Shown here in pieces: positions 24,819-33,238 of a stretch of DNA of 54,175 nucleotides; the stretch's first letter is position 1; each line of letters opens with the position of its first letter. The notes below the pieces were generated by a model, which had not been told where the DNA came from, made no database searches, and was given only the letters and a program-made list of their open reading frames with translations. The position numbers were made by a program, and so were the translations under genes. Origin of the DNA: Thermoflexia bacterium (GTDB taxonomy: Bacteria; Chloroflexota; Anaerolineae; B4-G1; SLSP01); assembly GCA_011192175.1 (NCBI GenBank), contig DUEJ01000155.1:1-54175 (forward strand). The letters run 5' to 3'.

Positions 24819-26471
24819 TTATTTACGGATGATGGAGATCATAACCCAGGCCCCGAGCGCCAGGGTTACTACAAAGAGGGGGATGAATATGGCTTGGAAC
24901 CAGACGCCGGTTTCCCCTAGCGTGGAGATGACGAAGGCGAGACCTATTGTCATGCCGGCAATGATAAGGCTGAGGGATAAGCGGGTAACCAGGGTGTCCA
25001 ACACCGAGAGGTTTTGGTTAGTCAGGGCGAGAGGGATCGGTTCATTTTTCTCGAGGCGGCTCAATAAAAGCAGCACGGCTCGGGGAACTTCATCCAGTAT
25101 ATCGCCCCAGATTAGCGTTTGGTGCAGTAGTTTTTCCACTTGGTGGCGGTTGGGGAGCACGGTTTGCCGGATCAATTTCCCAACGTAGGGTTTAGAGAAG
25201 GCGAAGATGTCGAAATCTGGCTCTAATTGTCGTCCGACCCCCTCCATCATGGCTAAACTTTTTCCTAGTAGCCAGAGATTGCTAGGTAGACGTAAGTGGT
25301 GTTCGAAGACCAGGTGCTGAATCGTTTCTAAAGCATCGGCTACGCTAATTTCTTGGAGGGGAAGGCCCTTGTAATTATGAAGCGCTCTGGTGACATCGCG
25401 AACCAGCGCGTGACGTTTTACGTCTGGTGGGGCCGCACCAATATGCACTAGCTCGTCTACTATTCCGTTGGCATCCATGCGTACCGCAGTAGTGTAAATG
25501 CGGATCAGGTCGGTGCGATCTCGCTGGCTTAGGTGTCCCACCATGCCAAAGTCCATGACTCCTAATGAACCATCCGCTAGCACAATGAGATTGCCGGGGT
25601 GTGGGTCGGCGTGGAAGAAACCATCTTCCAAGACCTCTTTAATAATGAAGTAGGCAGAGTGGTTGGCGATCTGAGTACAATCGTGACCAGTGGCCTTGAG
25701 TGCTGAGATGTCGTTGACTTTGATACCACGGAGGCGTTCCATGACCAATACTCGTTGCGTTGTATATTCCCAGTAAATGTGAGGAATATAAATGCCTGCT
25801 TGAGCGCGGAAATTTTCTCGGAAGAGGTCGGCATTGCGGCCTTCCCGCAAGTAATTCAACTCGGCGAGCAGCGTGACTGCGAAGTCTGCGGCGATTTCCT
25901 CTACGGAATACGTTTTACCTAGAGTGGTGTATTGTTGAGTGTAATGCGCCACATCTTGCAAAATATCTAAATCGGTGTCTATAGCGGCGCGGATGTGGGG
26001 ACGTTGAATTTTTATGACGATTTCCTTGCCATTGGTGAGTGTGGCAGCGTGGACTTGACCCAGTGAAGCGGACGCTAGAGGTGTCTGTTCAATGGAGGTG
26101 AAGATTTGCTCCAGAGAGATGGGGAGTTCGGAGCGCAACACCGCGTGGATTGCTTCCCACGGCACGGGAGGGACGGCGTCTTGGAGGCGCGCTAGTTCAG
26201 TGATGTAAGTGGGGGGTAGTATGTCGGGGCGTGTGCTGAGTACTTGGCCTAACTTGACGAAGGTGGGTCCCAATTCTTCCAATGCTTGTCTAAAATGGAC
26301 CGGTAGTGTTTGCGGAGCGGTAGTCGGGAAGGGTCGTAGACGCTGTAACCACTTGCGGTTGATGGGCAACAGGTTCATCATTGAACCAAACCCATGCTGC
26401 ACGAGAACTCGCAGTATCTCTTGGTAGCGTGGAATTTGACTAAAGTGGCGGGTGACTGGTATCTCAAACAT
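24819..26471 (-). CDS. ABC1/UbiB family atypical kinase, membrane-bound
   Basis: 550 residues. It belongs to the AarF/ABC1/UbiB family linked to isoprenoid-quinone lipid handling. Seen: the KxGQ motif FVKLGQVLSTRPDI, the A-rich-loop equivalent SASLGQVHAA, Lys in VIKIQRPH, the catalytic loop HADPHPGNL and the DFG-like VMDFGMVG. Two C-terminal transmembrane helices occupy about 500-548. No quinone-synthesis gene is nearby. It is preceded, in the same direction, by a phasin-like gene and two very small genes, and together they look like one unit. No clear ribosome site precedes the ATG at 26471. Confidence 0.93.
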   Translation of the reverse strand: MFEIPVTRHFSQIPRYQEILRVLVQHGFGSMMNLLPINRKWLQRLRPFPTTAPQTLPVHFRQALEELGPTFVKLGQVLSTRPDILPPTYITELARLQDAVPPVPWEAIHAVLRSELPISLEQIFTSIEQTPLASASLGQVHAATLTNGKEIVIKIQRPHIRAAIDTDLDILQDVAHYTQQYTTLGKTYSVEEIAADFAVTLLAELNYLREGRNADLFRENFRAQAGIYIPHIYWEYTTQRVLVMERLRGIKVNDISALKATGHDCTQIANHSAYFIIKEVLEDGFFHADPHPGNLIVLADGSLGVMDFGMVGHLSQRDRTDLIRIYTTAVRMDANGIVDELVHIGAAPPDVKRHALVRDVTRALHNYKGLPLQEISVADALETIQHLVFEHHLRLPSNLWLLGKSLAMMEGVGRQLEPDFDIFAFSKPYVGKLIRQTVLPNRHQVEKLLHQTLIWGDILDEVPRAVLLLLSRLEKNEPIPLALTNQNLSVLDTLVTRLSLSLIIAGMTIGLAFVISTLGETGVWFQAIFIPLFVVTLALGAWVMISIIRK

Positions 26472-26510
26472 TGGTAGCGCTCGGCAAGTGAGGTCGCAAA
26501 ACGATAATTA

Positions 26511-26568
26511 AGTCCCTGCGCTTTGCTCGTTCACGAGGTTTGGTATCTAGTCGCGGAGTGCAGGGACT
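26511..26568. repeat. Inverted repeat between the small membrane gene and the ubiB-like gene
   Basis: AGTCCCTGC (26511-26519) and GCAGGGACT (26560-26568) form a perfect 9-bp inverted repeat around a 40-bp loop. It sits in the untranslated gap just upstream of the ubiB-like start. It lacks a T-tract, so an RNA-processing or dispersed-repeat role is as likely as termination. Confidence 0.5.
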
Positions 26569-26579
26569 CTGGAGGTCGT

Positions 26580-26705
26580 TTATCCCGGCCAGTGGATCCC
26601 TATGTAGAGTAATAGGGTGAGCAGGGAGAAGAAAATTGCGCTACGCCAAGCCAGACTGCTCAATGAAAATGATTCACCTAGAGAACTGTTATCTTCAGAA
26701 GACAT
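26580..26705 (-). CDS. 41-residue single-helix membrane protein
   Basis: ATG at 26705 with AAGGAGA six bases upstream, stop TAA at 26580-26582. The protein begins MSSEDNSSLGESFSLSSLAW, continues through an Arg, then a hydrophobic helix (IFFSLLTLLLYIGI), and ends HWPG. Acidic, Ser-rich N terminus and one transmembrane segment. It lies 20 bp after the 92-residue helical protein and 108 bp before the ubiB-like gene, all in one direction. It may tether or modulate the kinase. No family recognised. Confidence 0.65.
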   Translation of the reverse strand: MSSEDNSSLGESFSLSSLAWRSAIFFSLLTLLLYIGIHWPG

Positions 26706-26725
26706 GGGATTTCTCCTTGTAAGCA

Positions 26726-27004
26726 TTAGGCGAATAGAGATAGAAAATCTATCTTGTCCAGAGGAAATTCTTTTAGCAGAGTGGGGAGTAAAGCTTTTAG
26801 CAATTTTTCCCGTTCCGACGGACTTACTCCGGCCAAAAAATCCTCAAGATGGTTTTGGAGCACTATTTTCAGAAAACCTAGCCGTTCTCTGGGGGTTAAG
26901 CGTTCTAGCAGCAGCGGTAGTAACGAGTTCAGAGTTTGAGAGAGTTCCTCAAGGTCGGCGTTGCGGAGATATTGAGCTGCCAGTTTAAGCTTTGGATTGC
27001 TCAA
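26726..27004 (-). CDS. Small all-helical protein, function unknown
   Basis: 92 residues from a TTG at 27004. The start overlaps the stop of the phasin-like gene (TTGA arrangement), so translation is probably coupled. It is rich in Leu, Lys and Glu and predicted fully helical (SLLPLLLERLTPRERLGFLK, then SEREKLLKALLPTLLKEFPL), with no membrane segment. It may pair with the phasin-like protein. No family recognised. Confidence 0.6.
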   Translation of the reverse strand: MSNPKLKLAAQYLRNADLEELSQTLNSLLPLLLERLTPRERLGFLKIVLQNHLEDFLAGVSPSEREKLLKALLPTLLKEFPLDKIDFLSLFA

Positions 27005-27333
27005 GAGACATCCTCGCTCTTCTGGGACATGGACAGAGCTGCTAGCTGTGCTTGGAGATCGGCGATTTCGGCTTGTAACTTAGTCATATCTCTCTTGGTC
27101 GCTAGACGTATTCCTTGTAGAGCACTCTTCACTTCGTCTTTCACCAATTTGGAGATGGCTTGGCGTTCTTCTGCTCCGCGTGTAACCAGCTCGTCGGCGA
27201 GCTCATTGACTTCTCCCCGCGTTACTTTGCCTTGCTCGGCTAAATCTTCAGCTAGTTGTTTGGCTTTATCGTGCGTGATGGAAAGTAGTCCTGCTCCAAT
27301 CAAAAAGGGACGCTCTAACTTTTCTTTCAACAT
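27001..27333 (-). CDS. Phasin-like coiled-coil protein
   Basis: 110 residues, with TAGGAGG upstream of the ATG at 27333. The pattern (an N-terminal GAGLLSITHDKAKQLAEDLA, EQGKVTRGEVNELADELVTR, and a coiled coil ending in TKLQAEIADLQAQLAAL) matches the phasin / polyhydroxyalkanoate-synthesis-regulator family (COG3937-like). These proteins coat storage granules or regulate them. No phaC is present in the window, so a PHA role is not shown. It is the first gene of the unit leading to the ubiB-like kinase. Confidence 0.78.
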   Translation of the reverse strand: MLKEKLERPFLIGAGLLSITHDKAKQLAEDLAEQGKVTRGEVNELADELVTRGAEERQAISKLVKDEVKSALQGIRLATKRDMTKLQAEIADLQAQLAALSMSQKSEDVS

Positions 27334-27378
27334 TTGAGACCTCCTAAATAGGTTGACTATTTGATCACTTAGTGTTCC

Positions 27379-27387
27379 ATTATAGCA
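27379..27387 (-). promoter_or_regulatory. Extended -10 promoter of the phasin/ubiB unit
   Basis: On the minus strand this reads TGCTATAAT, a consensus -10 box with the TGN extension. It is 46 bp upstream of the phasin-like start. No good -35 box is seen, as expected for extended -10 promoters. Confidence 0.6.
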
Positions 27388-27420
27388 CTTTTTGGTAAAA
27401 GGAGTTTTTGTTAATTGTCC

Positions 27421-28155
27421 TTAAAAGTCGGTGATCCGGTACTTTAATAAAGTGAGAAGGACCGTGAAGCCATCTTGCCACGAAATCTTCTTCCCCTCTT
27501 CAAACTCACGTCCGGCGTAGGAGATGGGGACTTCGTAGATCCGGTAACCACGCAACAATATCTGCACAGTGATCTCAGGATCAAAGCCCCAGCCGGGAGC
27601 AGTGAGTTGTAGCTGTTCGCTGACCTCCCGAGAGAAAACTTTGTAGCAGGTTTCCATATCCGTGAGAATGGTGTTGTAGAGGATATTGGTTACAAAGGTC
27701 AAGAAACGGTTACCTAGCATGTGCCAGTAGAACATCGCTTTGCTGGGGCCGCCGCGAAAGCGGGAGCCGTAGACGACCTGGGCGGTATTTTCCAAGATGG
27801 GCTTGAGGAGTTTGGGATAGTCACGGGGATCATATTCCAAGTCCGCATCTTGGATGAGCATGATCTCGCCGGAAGCGTGTTGGAGTCCCGTGCGGACGGC
27901 GGCGCCTTTCCCCTGGTTTTTCTCATGGAAGATAATTTTGGTATCAGGGTCGTCACGCAGCGAGTTCAAATAAGCGCGGGTGCCATCAGTGGAACCGTCA
28001 TCCACCACGACGATCTCGCGGTCCATGGAGAGTTGCTCTTCATGGCTCTCCCCGCTCCAGATGGTAATTTTAAGCGGGGCCGCGCGCACTTTGCTGATAA
28101 TTTCAGCGATAGTCTCAATTTCATTGTAGGCAGGAATAATGACCGAAAGTTTCAT
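27421..28155 (-). CDS. Family 2 glycosyltransferase (dolichyl-phosphate mannosyltransferase-like)
   Basis: 244 residues. GT-A fold with LSVIIPAYNEIETIAEII, the acidic VVVDDGSTDGT, KNQGKGAAVRTGLQHASGE, the DxD motif MLIQDADLEYDP and PISYAGREFEEGKKI near the end. There are no transmembrane helices, as in DPM1-like or short-type enzymes that transfer a sugar from a nucleotide donor to polyprenyl phosphate. GAGGT lies before the ATG. A final ITDF precedes the stop. Acceptor unknown. Confidence 0.9.
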   Translation of the reverse strand: MKLSVIIPAYNEIETIAEIISKVRAAPLKITIWSGESHEEQLSMDREIVVVDDGSTDGTRAYLNSLRDDPDTKIIFHEKNQGKGAAVRTGLQHASGEIMLIQDADLEYDPRDYPKLLKPILENTAQVVYGSRFRGGPSKAMFYWHMLGNRFLTFVTNILYNTILTDMETCYKVFSREVSEQLQLTAPGWGFDPEITVQILLRGYRIYEVPISYAGREFEEGKKISWQDGFTVLLTLLKYRITDF

Positions 28156-28173
28156 GTAACCTCACAAATTTTG

Positions 28174-28215
28174 GACGTTAGACTTTAGACTTTGGACTTT
28201 GGACTTTGGACTTTC
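28174..28215. repeat. Heptamer tandem repeat, GACTTTG type, overlapping a gene end
   Basis: Six 7-bp units (GACGTTA, then GACTTTA, then GACTTTG three times, then GACTTTC). On the minus strand units encode the last residues (KVQSPKSKV) and the TAA stop (28185-28187) of the pseudouridine synthase. Confidence 0.88.
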
Positions 28216-28781
28216 GCTGCTAACAACAATATCTGGCGTTCCGTGACTGTCAAGTCGCGCCACTGCCCGGGAGCCAGGTCGTGCGGTAATGAGAGCGGCC
28301 CGATCGCGATGCGCACCAAGCGCACGGTGGGATGTCCGACGGCGGCGGTCATGCGCTTGATCTGCCGGTTCAGCCCCTCGTAGAGCACCAGCCGTAGCCA
28401 AGTGGTTTTCTCCGGCGCCGGGAGGGGTTGGGGGAATAGCGGTAGGGCCGGCGGCACGCGAAGCGCTTCAACAGCGGCAGGGAGCGTCGTCCCCAATTTG
28501 ATTTGCACCCCCGCACGTAACTGTTTTAAGACCGTGCTGGTGGGTTTGCCCAATACCAGCGCCAGGTAAGTTTTGGAATGGTGGTAGCGGGGATGGGTGA
28601 GCCGGTGAATTAACTGCCCGTCATCGGTGGACAGCACTAAGCCCTCGCTATCTAAATCCAAGCGTCCGGCCGAGTTTAGCGTGCGCGGAATTCCCAACGA
28701 GGTTAGCGTGCGGCGGCCATGCCGGTCGCGCGTCGCGCAGAGCACCCCCCAGGGTTTATAAACGATCACGTATCTGAACAT
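28185..28781 (-). CDS. rRNA pseudouridine synthase, RluE/RsuA type
   Basis: 198 residues from the ATG at 28781, which begins MFRYVIVYKPWGVL as in RluE/RluF; the longer frame upstream is not conserved in style. The catalytic Asp motif is GRLDLDSEGLVLSTDDG, followed by KTYLALVLG and LNRQIKRMTAAVGHPTVRLV. It lacks an N-terminal S4 domain, consistent with RluE (23S U2457 in E. coli), though the target here is inferred. The C-terminal tail is made of heptamer-repeat sequence. Confidence 0.88.
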   Translation of the reverse strand: MFRYVIVYKPWGVLCATRDRHGRRTLTSLGIPRTLNSAGRLDLDSEGLVLSTDDGQLIHRLTHPRYHHSKTYLALVLGKPTSTVLKQLRAGVQIKLGTTLPAAVEALRVPPALPLFPQPLPAPEKTTWLRLVLYEGLNRQIKRMTAAVGHPTVRLVRIAIGPLSLPHDLAPGQWRDLTVTERQILLLAAKVQSPKSKV

Positions 28782-28838
28782 ACGTTGAGTATACCACGCG
28801 GGGCGAAAGTTGTAGGCGGTGCGGCAATTAGGCTTTCG

Positions 28839-28906
28839 CCACAGAGGCGCAGAGAGCACAGAGATTTCAATAACATCTTTTCTCAGTGTGCTCTGTGTCT
28901 CCGTGG
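28839..28906. repeat. Dispersed palindromic repeat of the CACAGAG type
   Basis: An imperfect inverted repeat, CCACAGAGGCGCAGAG on the left and CTCTGTGTCTCCGTGG on the right, around a short A+T-rich loop. It lies between the divergent pseudouridine synthase and rnc genes. Elements of this form are common in intergenic DNA of many environmental bacteria. Confidence 0.65.
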
Positions 28907-28952
28907 TGAGCTAATTTTTCCAGTAGAGCCATTATGTTTCTCTCCTTGAATG

Positions 28953-28961
28953 TGCTATAAT
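28953..28961 (+). promoter_or_regulatory. Extended -10 promoter for rnc
   Basis: TGCTATAAT at 28953-28961, 29 bp upstream of the rnc ATG. It matches the nine-base box before the phasin-like gene exactly. Confidence 0.6.
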
Positions 28962-28990
28962 CCTTCTGTATTTTCCCCGGAGGTTGTGAA

Positions 28991-29710
28991 ATGTCGAAAG
29001 TAGAAGACCCGTTATTGAGAATCCAACAAGAGTTGGACCATGATTTCACCCAAACTGAACTGCTGCGTCTAGCCTTGACCCATCCATCTTATGCCCATGA
29101 ACATCTATCTGAGGGGGGAGAAGAGTATCATAACCAACGCCTAGAGTTTCTGGGCGATGCGGTGTTAGATTTTCTGGTCGCGGCTTGGTTGTATAGACGG
29201 TTCCCCGAGCTGCCAGAAGGGCCGCTGACGCGCTTGCGGGCCACCATGGTCTGTACCAAAACTTTAGCTCAATTATCTCGTGATCTGGCATTAGGGAAAG
29301 GTTTGCGGTTAGGCCGTGGAGAAGAGGAGCACGGCGGAAGCGAGCGTCCCGCCAATCTCTGCGACGCCCTGGAAGCAGTGGTTGGCGCTTTTTACTTAGA
29401 TAGTGACTTGGAGACAGTTTGGAGTCGCTTGGAGCCGTGGTTCACCCGGGAAATTGAGATTGTTTTGGAGCAAAATTCTTACTCTGATGCTAAATCTAGT
29501 TTCCAGGAGTGGGCGCAGGCGAAGACCGGTATCACTCCCGTCTACCGGATTGTGGCCGCGGTGGGCCCCGAGCACGCCAAAACGTTCACCGCGCAAGTGT
29601 TGTTAGAGGAAGCAGTACAGGGAGAAGGCGTGGGTCCCAATAAGCGGACGGCGGAACAGGCTGCGGCCGAGCAAGCGTTGTTGAGGGCAGTCAGGCAGTC
29701 GAGTAGTTAA
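28991..29710 (+). CDS. rnc: Ribonuclease III
   Basis: 239 residues, with GGAGG seven bases upstream. Endoribonuclease for double-stranded RNA, including rRNA precursors. The signature NQRLEFLGDAVLDFL and the second acidic site DALEAVVGAFYLD provide the magnesium ligands. The double-stranded RNA-binding domain runs from about 160 (SSFQEWAQAKTGITPVYRIV) to GVGPNKRTAEQAAAEQALL. The C-terminal RQSSS and the stop lie in repeat-like sequence (GTCGAGTAGTTAAGTAATC) that also occurs after 39489. Confidence 0.96.
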   Translation: MSKVEDPLLRIQQELDHDFTQTELLRLALTHPSYAHEHLSEGGEEYHNQRLEFLGDAVLDFLVAAWLYRRFPELPEGPLTRLRATMVCTKTLAQLSRDLALGKGLRLGRGEEEHGGSERPANLCDALEAVVGAFYLDSDLETVWSRLEPWFTREIEIVLEQNSYSDAKSSFQEWAQAKTGITPVYRIVAAVGPEHAKTFTAQVLLEEAVQGEGVGPNKRTAEQAAAEQALLRAVRQSSS

Positions 29711-29834
29711 GTAATCAAGTGGTCAGATAGAGTCACCGGATGGTCTGTTAATTGACAGTCAGACACAGGATTGCATTTACTCCCTAATCCTACGGTCTAC
29801 TGTCTACTGGTTTTTGATTTGCGGAGGATTTATG

Positions 29835-32285
29835 ATGCGTTTTGATCGGTTTACCGAGAGAGCTCAACAGGCAGCCCAACAAGCATTATCTTTGGCGTCC
29901 CGCTACAATCATAGCCAAGTGGACGTGGAGCATCTCTTTATGGCGCTGCTCGAACAGCCTGAGGGCACGGTCCCCGAACTGCTTTCAGCACTGGACGTGA
30001 ATGTCTCTAAACTGACATCACAAGTTGATAAGCTGCTGCGGGAGAGCTCCCGGCCCGGCATTTATGGCGCGCGGGGCGGGCAACAGGTGTTCATCACCCC
30101 GCGCGTTAAGCGGGTGCTGGATCTAGCCCGTGAAGAGGCGAGTAAATTCAAGGATGAATATATTTCCACGGAACATCTGTTGCTAGCTATGCTGCATGAT
30201 CGCGGCACGGCGCTCGCTAACATCTTCCAGAAGGAGCAGATCACCCATGAACGGGTGCTAGAACAAGTACGTAAGCTCCGGGGCGGGGAACGTGTGACTA
30301 CCGCTCAAGCGGAATCGAGCGGCTACCGGGTATTGGAGAAATATAGCCGCGATCTGACACAGATGGCCCAGGAGGGCAAACTGGACCCTGTCATCGGGCG
30401 CAGCACGGAAATTCAACGAGTGATGCAAATCTTGGTGCGTCGCACGAAGAGCAATCCGGTCTTGATCGGGGAACCGGGGGTAGGCAAAACAGCCATCGTC
30501 GAAGGGCTAGCTCAGAATATCACCGATGATGATGTGCCCGAAATACTCAAGGGGAAGCGGTTGCTCCAACTAGATCTAGGATTGCTGGTGGCCGGCACCC
30601 GTTTTCGAGGCGAGTTTGAAGAGCGGCTGAAAGGGATTTTGAAGGAGATCGAAAAATCTGCGGGTGAGATAATTCTCTTCATTGATGAGTTGCATACCGT
30701 CGTGGGCGCGGGGAATGCCAGCGGAGCGTTGGACGCCTCTAACATGATCAAGCCGGCGCTCGCGCGCGGTGATTTGCAAGCAGTCGGCGCGACTACTTTA
30801 GATGAATATCGGCAATACATCGAGAAAGATGGCGCGTTGGAACGCCGTTTCGCGCCGGTTTACGTGGAAGAACCCTCAGTGGAGGATACCATCGAGATGT
30901 TGCGGGGGCTGCGCGATCGCTACGAGGCCCATCACCGCGTGAATATTACGGATGGGGCGCTGGAGGCCGCCGCGCGCTTGGCGGAGCGTTACGTTACCGA
31001 TCGCCACTTACCAGATAAAGCCATTGACTTGATGGATGAGGCCGCCGCCAAATTGCGGGTGACGCTCTTCACGCTCCCCCCAGATTTAAAACGGCTGGAG
31101 CAACAGCTCAACCGGTTGAGCAGCGAGGAGGAATCCGCCGGCAACACGCGCGATTATGAGCGGGCGGCCGAGATCAAGACCCAACGGCTACGCTTGGAGC
31201 AGGTCTTTGGCAAGCAGCGGGAAGAGTGGCTTAACAGCCATCAACTGGATGAGACGGTGGACGCTGCGGATATCGCTGATGTAGTCTCATCCTGGACGGG
31301 GATCCCGCTCTCTCAGGTGTTGGAGACCGAGGCTCAGAAACTCTTGCGCATGGAAGAGGCACTGCAACAACGGATTATCGGGCAAGATGAGGCTATTCAT
31401 GTCATCGCTGACGCCATTCGCCGTGCCCGGGCTGGATTGAAGGACCCCCACCGGCCCATTGGTTCCTTCTTCTTCCTGGGCGCTTCGGGGGTCGGGAAGA
31501 CGGAGACGGCTAAGGCGCTGGCATATTTTCTCTTTGACGACGAGGATGCGCTCCAGCGCGTAGATATGAGCGAATATCGTGAAAGTCACACGGTCTCACG
31601 GCTCTTCGGTGCGCCGCCTGGCTATGTGGGGTACGATCAAGGCGGGCAGCTTACCGAAGCAGTGCGCCGCCGGCCCTACCAGGTGATACTTTTCGATGAA
31701 ATTGAAAAGGCCCATGCCGACGTTTGGAATGCACTGCTACAAATCATTGATGAAGGACGGCTGACCGATGGTCAAGGGCGGATGGTAGATTTTCGCAACA
31801 CGGTGCTCATTATGACCTCCAACGTAGGGACGCAATATGCGCGCGAGGGGGGTGTATTGGGCTTTGGCCGAGGAAAAGATGCGGAAGAGGTTGAGACGCG
31901 GCAGCGGATGCAGGCCGAACTAAAGAAGACTTTCCGGCCGGAATTTATCAACCGAGTGGATGAGATCATCGTCTTTAATAACCTTACGCTGGAGGGTGTC
32001 GAGCTAATTGTGGATTTACAGCTGACTGAGGTACTGGAACGGTTGGCAGAATATGAATTGCATGTGGAGCTGACGCCAGCGGCCAAACATTGGTTAGCCG
32101 AACAAGGCTATGATGCGCAATTCGGGGCGCGCCCGTTGCGCCGCGCCATCCAACGGTATGTGGAAAGCCCCTTGAGCGTGGACATACTGCGCGGGAAATT
32201 TGAGACCGGCAGAGAAATCCAAGTCGATTTAGGAGCAGCTAACACCCTGGTTTTTATACAGCAGGAGCAAGAGCCAGCTAGCTAG
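29835..32285 (+). CDS. clpC: ATP-dependent Clp protease ATP-binding subunit ClpC
   Basis: 816 residues from the ATG at 29835 (an ATG at 29832 is equally in frame; GGAGG spacing favours the second). A double Clp N-domain (1-145, [17 protein letters not shown]), AAA-1 with Walker [11 protein letters not shown] and Walker [10 protein letters not shown], a UVR-type middle domain ([18 protein letters not shown]) rather than the long ClpB coil, and AAA-2 with [23 protein letters not shown] and the pore loop GYVGYDQGG. It unfolds substrates for ClpP. The short middle domain separates it from ClpB. clpP is not in the window. Confidence 0.94.
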   Translation: MRFDRFTERAQQAAQQALSLASRYNHSQVDVEHLFMALLEQPEGTVPELLSALDVNVSKLTSQVDKLLRESSRPGIYGARGGQQVFITPRVKRVLDLAREEASKFKDEYISTEHLLLAMLHDRGTALANIFQKEQITHERVLEQVRKLRGGERVTTAQAESSGYRVLEKYSRDLTQMAQEGKLDPVIGRSTEIQRVMQILVRRTKSNPVLIGEPGVGKTAIVEGLAQNITDDDVPEILKGKRLLQLDLGLLVAGTRFRGEFEERLKGILKEIEKSAGEIILFIDELHTVVGAGNASGALDASNMIKPALARGDLQAVGATTLDEYRQYIEKDGALERRFAPVYVEEPSVEDTIEMLRGLRDRYEAHHRVNITDGALEAAARLAERYVTDRHLPDKAIDLMDEAAAKLRVTLFTLPPDLKRLEQQLNRLSSEEESAGNTRDYERAAEIKTQRLRLEQVFGKQREEWLNSHQLDETVDAADIADVVSSWTGIPLSQVLETEAQKLLRMEEALQQRIIGQDEAIHVIADAIRRARAGLKDPHRPIGSFFFLGASGVGKTETAKALAYFLFDDEDALQRVDMSEYRESHTVSRLFGAPPGYVGYDQGGQLTEAVRRRPYQVILFDEIEKAHADVWNALLQIIDEGRLTDGQGRMVDFRNTVLIMTSNVGTQYAREGGVLGFGRGKDAEEVETRQRMQAELKKTFRPEFINRVDEIIVFNNLTLEGVELIVDLQLTEVLERLAEYELHVELTPAAKHWLAEQGYDAQFGARPLRRAIQRYVESPLSVDILRGKFETGREIQVDLGAANTLVFIQQEQEPAS

Positions 32286-32402
32286 CCTGACGCCAACCCT
32301 TGCCAGACGGCTCAAGGGCAGGGCGGTAATGGAATTCACCCTGTGACGCCAAGTTCTAGCGAGTTTTCAGTAACATGCTAACAAATCCACTTGGAGGTTC
32401 TC

Positions 32403-32657
32403 ATGAAGGTCATTGAATATACAACTGAGTTTTCCCCGGATGGACACCTCACACTGCCGCCTACAATGTTACCGGACATTGATTTACGTCAGCCTAAAAA
32501 GGTAAGAGTTCTCATCATATATGAAGAAACGCCGCCCCAAAAAACATTAGCACATTTCGGGGGCCGTTGGTAAATTAACCGCAGCGCCGATGAAATCGTT
32601 GCCGAACTCTACGCAGAACGTGAACAGAACGGACAGATGGATACAGTGACATGGTAA
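32403..32657 (+). pseudogene. Antitoxin-like gene interrupted by an in-frame stop
   Basis: The ATG at 32403 has GGAGG upstream and encodes 56 residues (EYTTEFSPDGHLTLPP onward), ending HFGGRW before TAA at 32571-32573. Read-through in the same frame gives INRSADEIVAELYAEREQNG and ends at 32655-32657, overlapping the downstream toxin start by a few bases. That continuation (a DEIVAELYAEREQ helix) is what VapB-like antitoxins carry at the C terminus for toxin binding. So the original gene was about 84 residues and has been cut by a nonsense mutation. The short product may still be made. Confidence 0.65.
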
Positions 32658-32905
32658 ATGCGCCTACACATTTGATAGATACCAATATCATGATCTCTTG
32701 GCTCACCGCTCGGTATCCTCAAGTTCAACAACATATTGCCCAACTCGATAGCCGTTACATCTTTGTCTCGGCTATTACCGTAGCGGAGTTGTACTTTGGT
32801 GCGCATAATTCTGCCAGACCGCTCGAAAACTGGACACGAGAAACGCATTACGGTAAAAGTAATCCCAGCGTTATTTATGACGTTGGGAGACATAATAGCC
32901 GCTGA
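32651..32905 (+). pseudogene. Truncated PIN-domain (VapC-like) toxin
   Basis: 84 residues from the ATG at 32651. Residues 1-57 match the first half of a PIN nuclease: THLIDTNIMISWL holds the first acidic residue and SAITVAELYFGAH the second. After NSARPLEN the sequence no longer resembles the family, and the later acidic residues of the active site (normally near 90-115 of about 130) are absent. With the broken antitoxin gene upstream, this is a decayed toxin-antitoxin module, most likely inactive. Confidence 0.7.
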
Positions 32906-33083
32906 TGAGTCAGGCTGTGATGGTTCAGGGTTACGAGAGATAGGAGAATAGCCAGTTAGCTTGGCGACTAAAGTCGCGGCTACGCTGGCCAAGTCCACCA
33001 GTGTAGACTAGTGTTTTATCAAACGTGTGCCGTGACCTGCGTGAGGAGGTTTTTGCTACTCGCTTTCTCGCTTTCTCGCTTAG
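32906..33083. repeat. Intergenic repeats upstream of the BMP operon
   Basis: The gap holds the palindrome GCGACTAAAGTCGC (32964-32977, followed by GGCTAC) and a three-unit octamer run of CTCGCTTT type (33059-33082), the reverse complement of the family at 47998-48061. No gene is seen. Confidence 0.6.
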
Positions 33084-33112
33084 TTGTCTTACATCTACTC
33101 TTAAAGTATAAT
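33084..33112 (+). promoter_or_regulatory. Promoter of the BMP/nucleoside transporter operon
   Basis: TTGTCT at 33084-33089, a 17-bp spacer and TATAAT at 33107-33112. This predicts a leader of about 120 bases before the ATG at 33239. The leader contains a perfect SD-like TAAGGAGGTG at 33161-33170 with no convincing gene behind it. Confidence 0.68.
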
Positions 33113-33238
33113 GAGGGGCGGTTAAGAAACCTAGTTACTCAAATAAGTTCTTGGGATATTTAAGGAGGTGTGTATTACGCAGATCTAGTAATTGCTTATT
33201 TAACCATAATCCAAATTAATCTCTAGGAGGAGAATTTT

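Noticed and set aside
26511-26568. Rho-independent terminator before the ubiB-like gene
   Set aside because: The loop is about 40 bases and no T-run follows on either strand.
28174-28215. CRISPR-like repeat
   Set aside because: Units are 7 bp in direct tandem with no spacers.
32290-32325. Terminator after clpC
   Set aside because: CCCTTG/CAAGGG can pair, but the stem is short and there is no T-tract.
33113-33238. Riboswitch in the BMP operon leader
   Set aside because: No purine, preQ1 or other known aptamer pattern could be recognised by eye; only an orphan ribosome site is visible.
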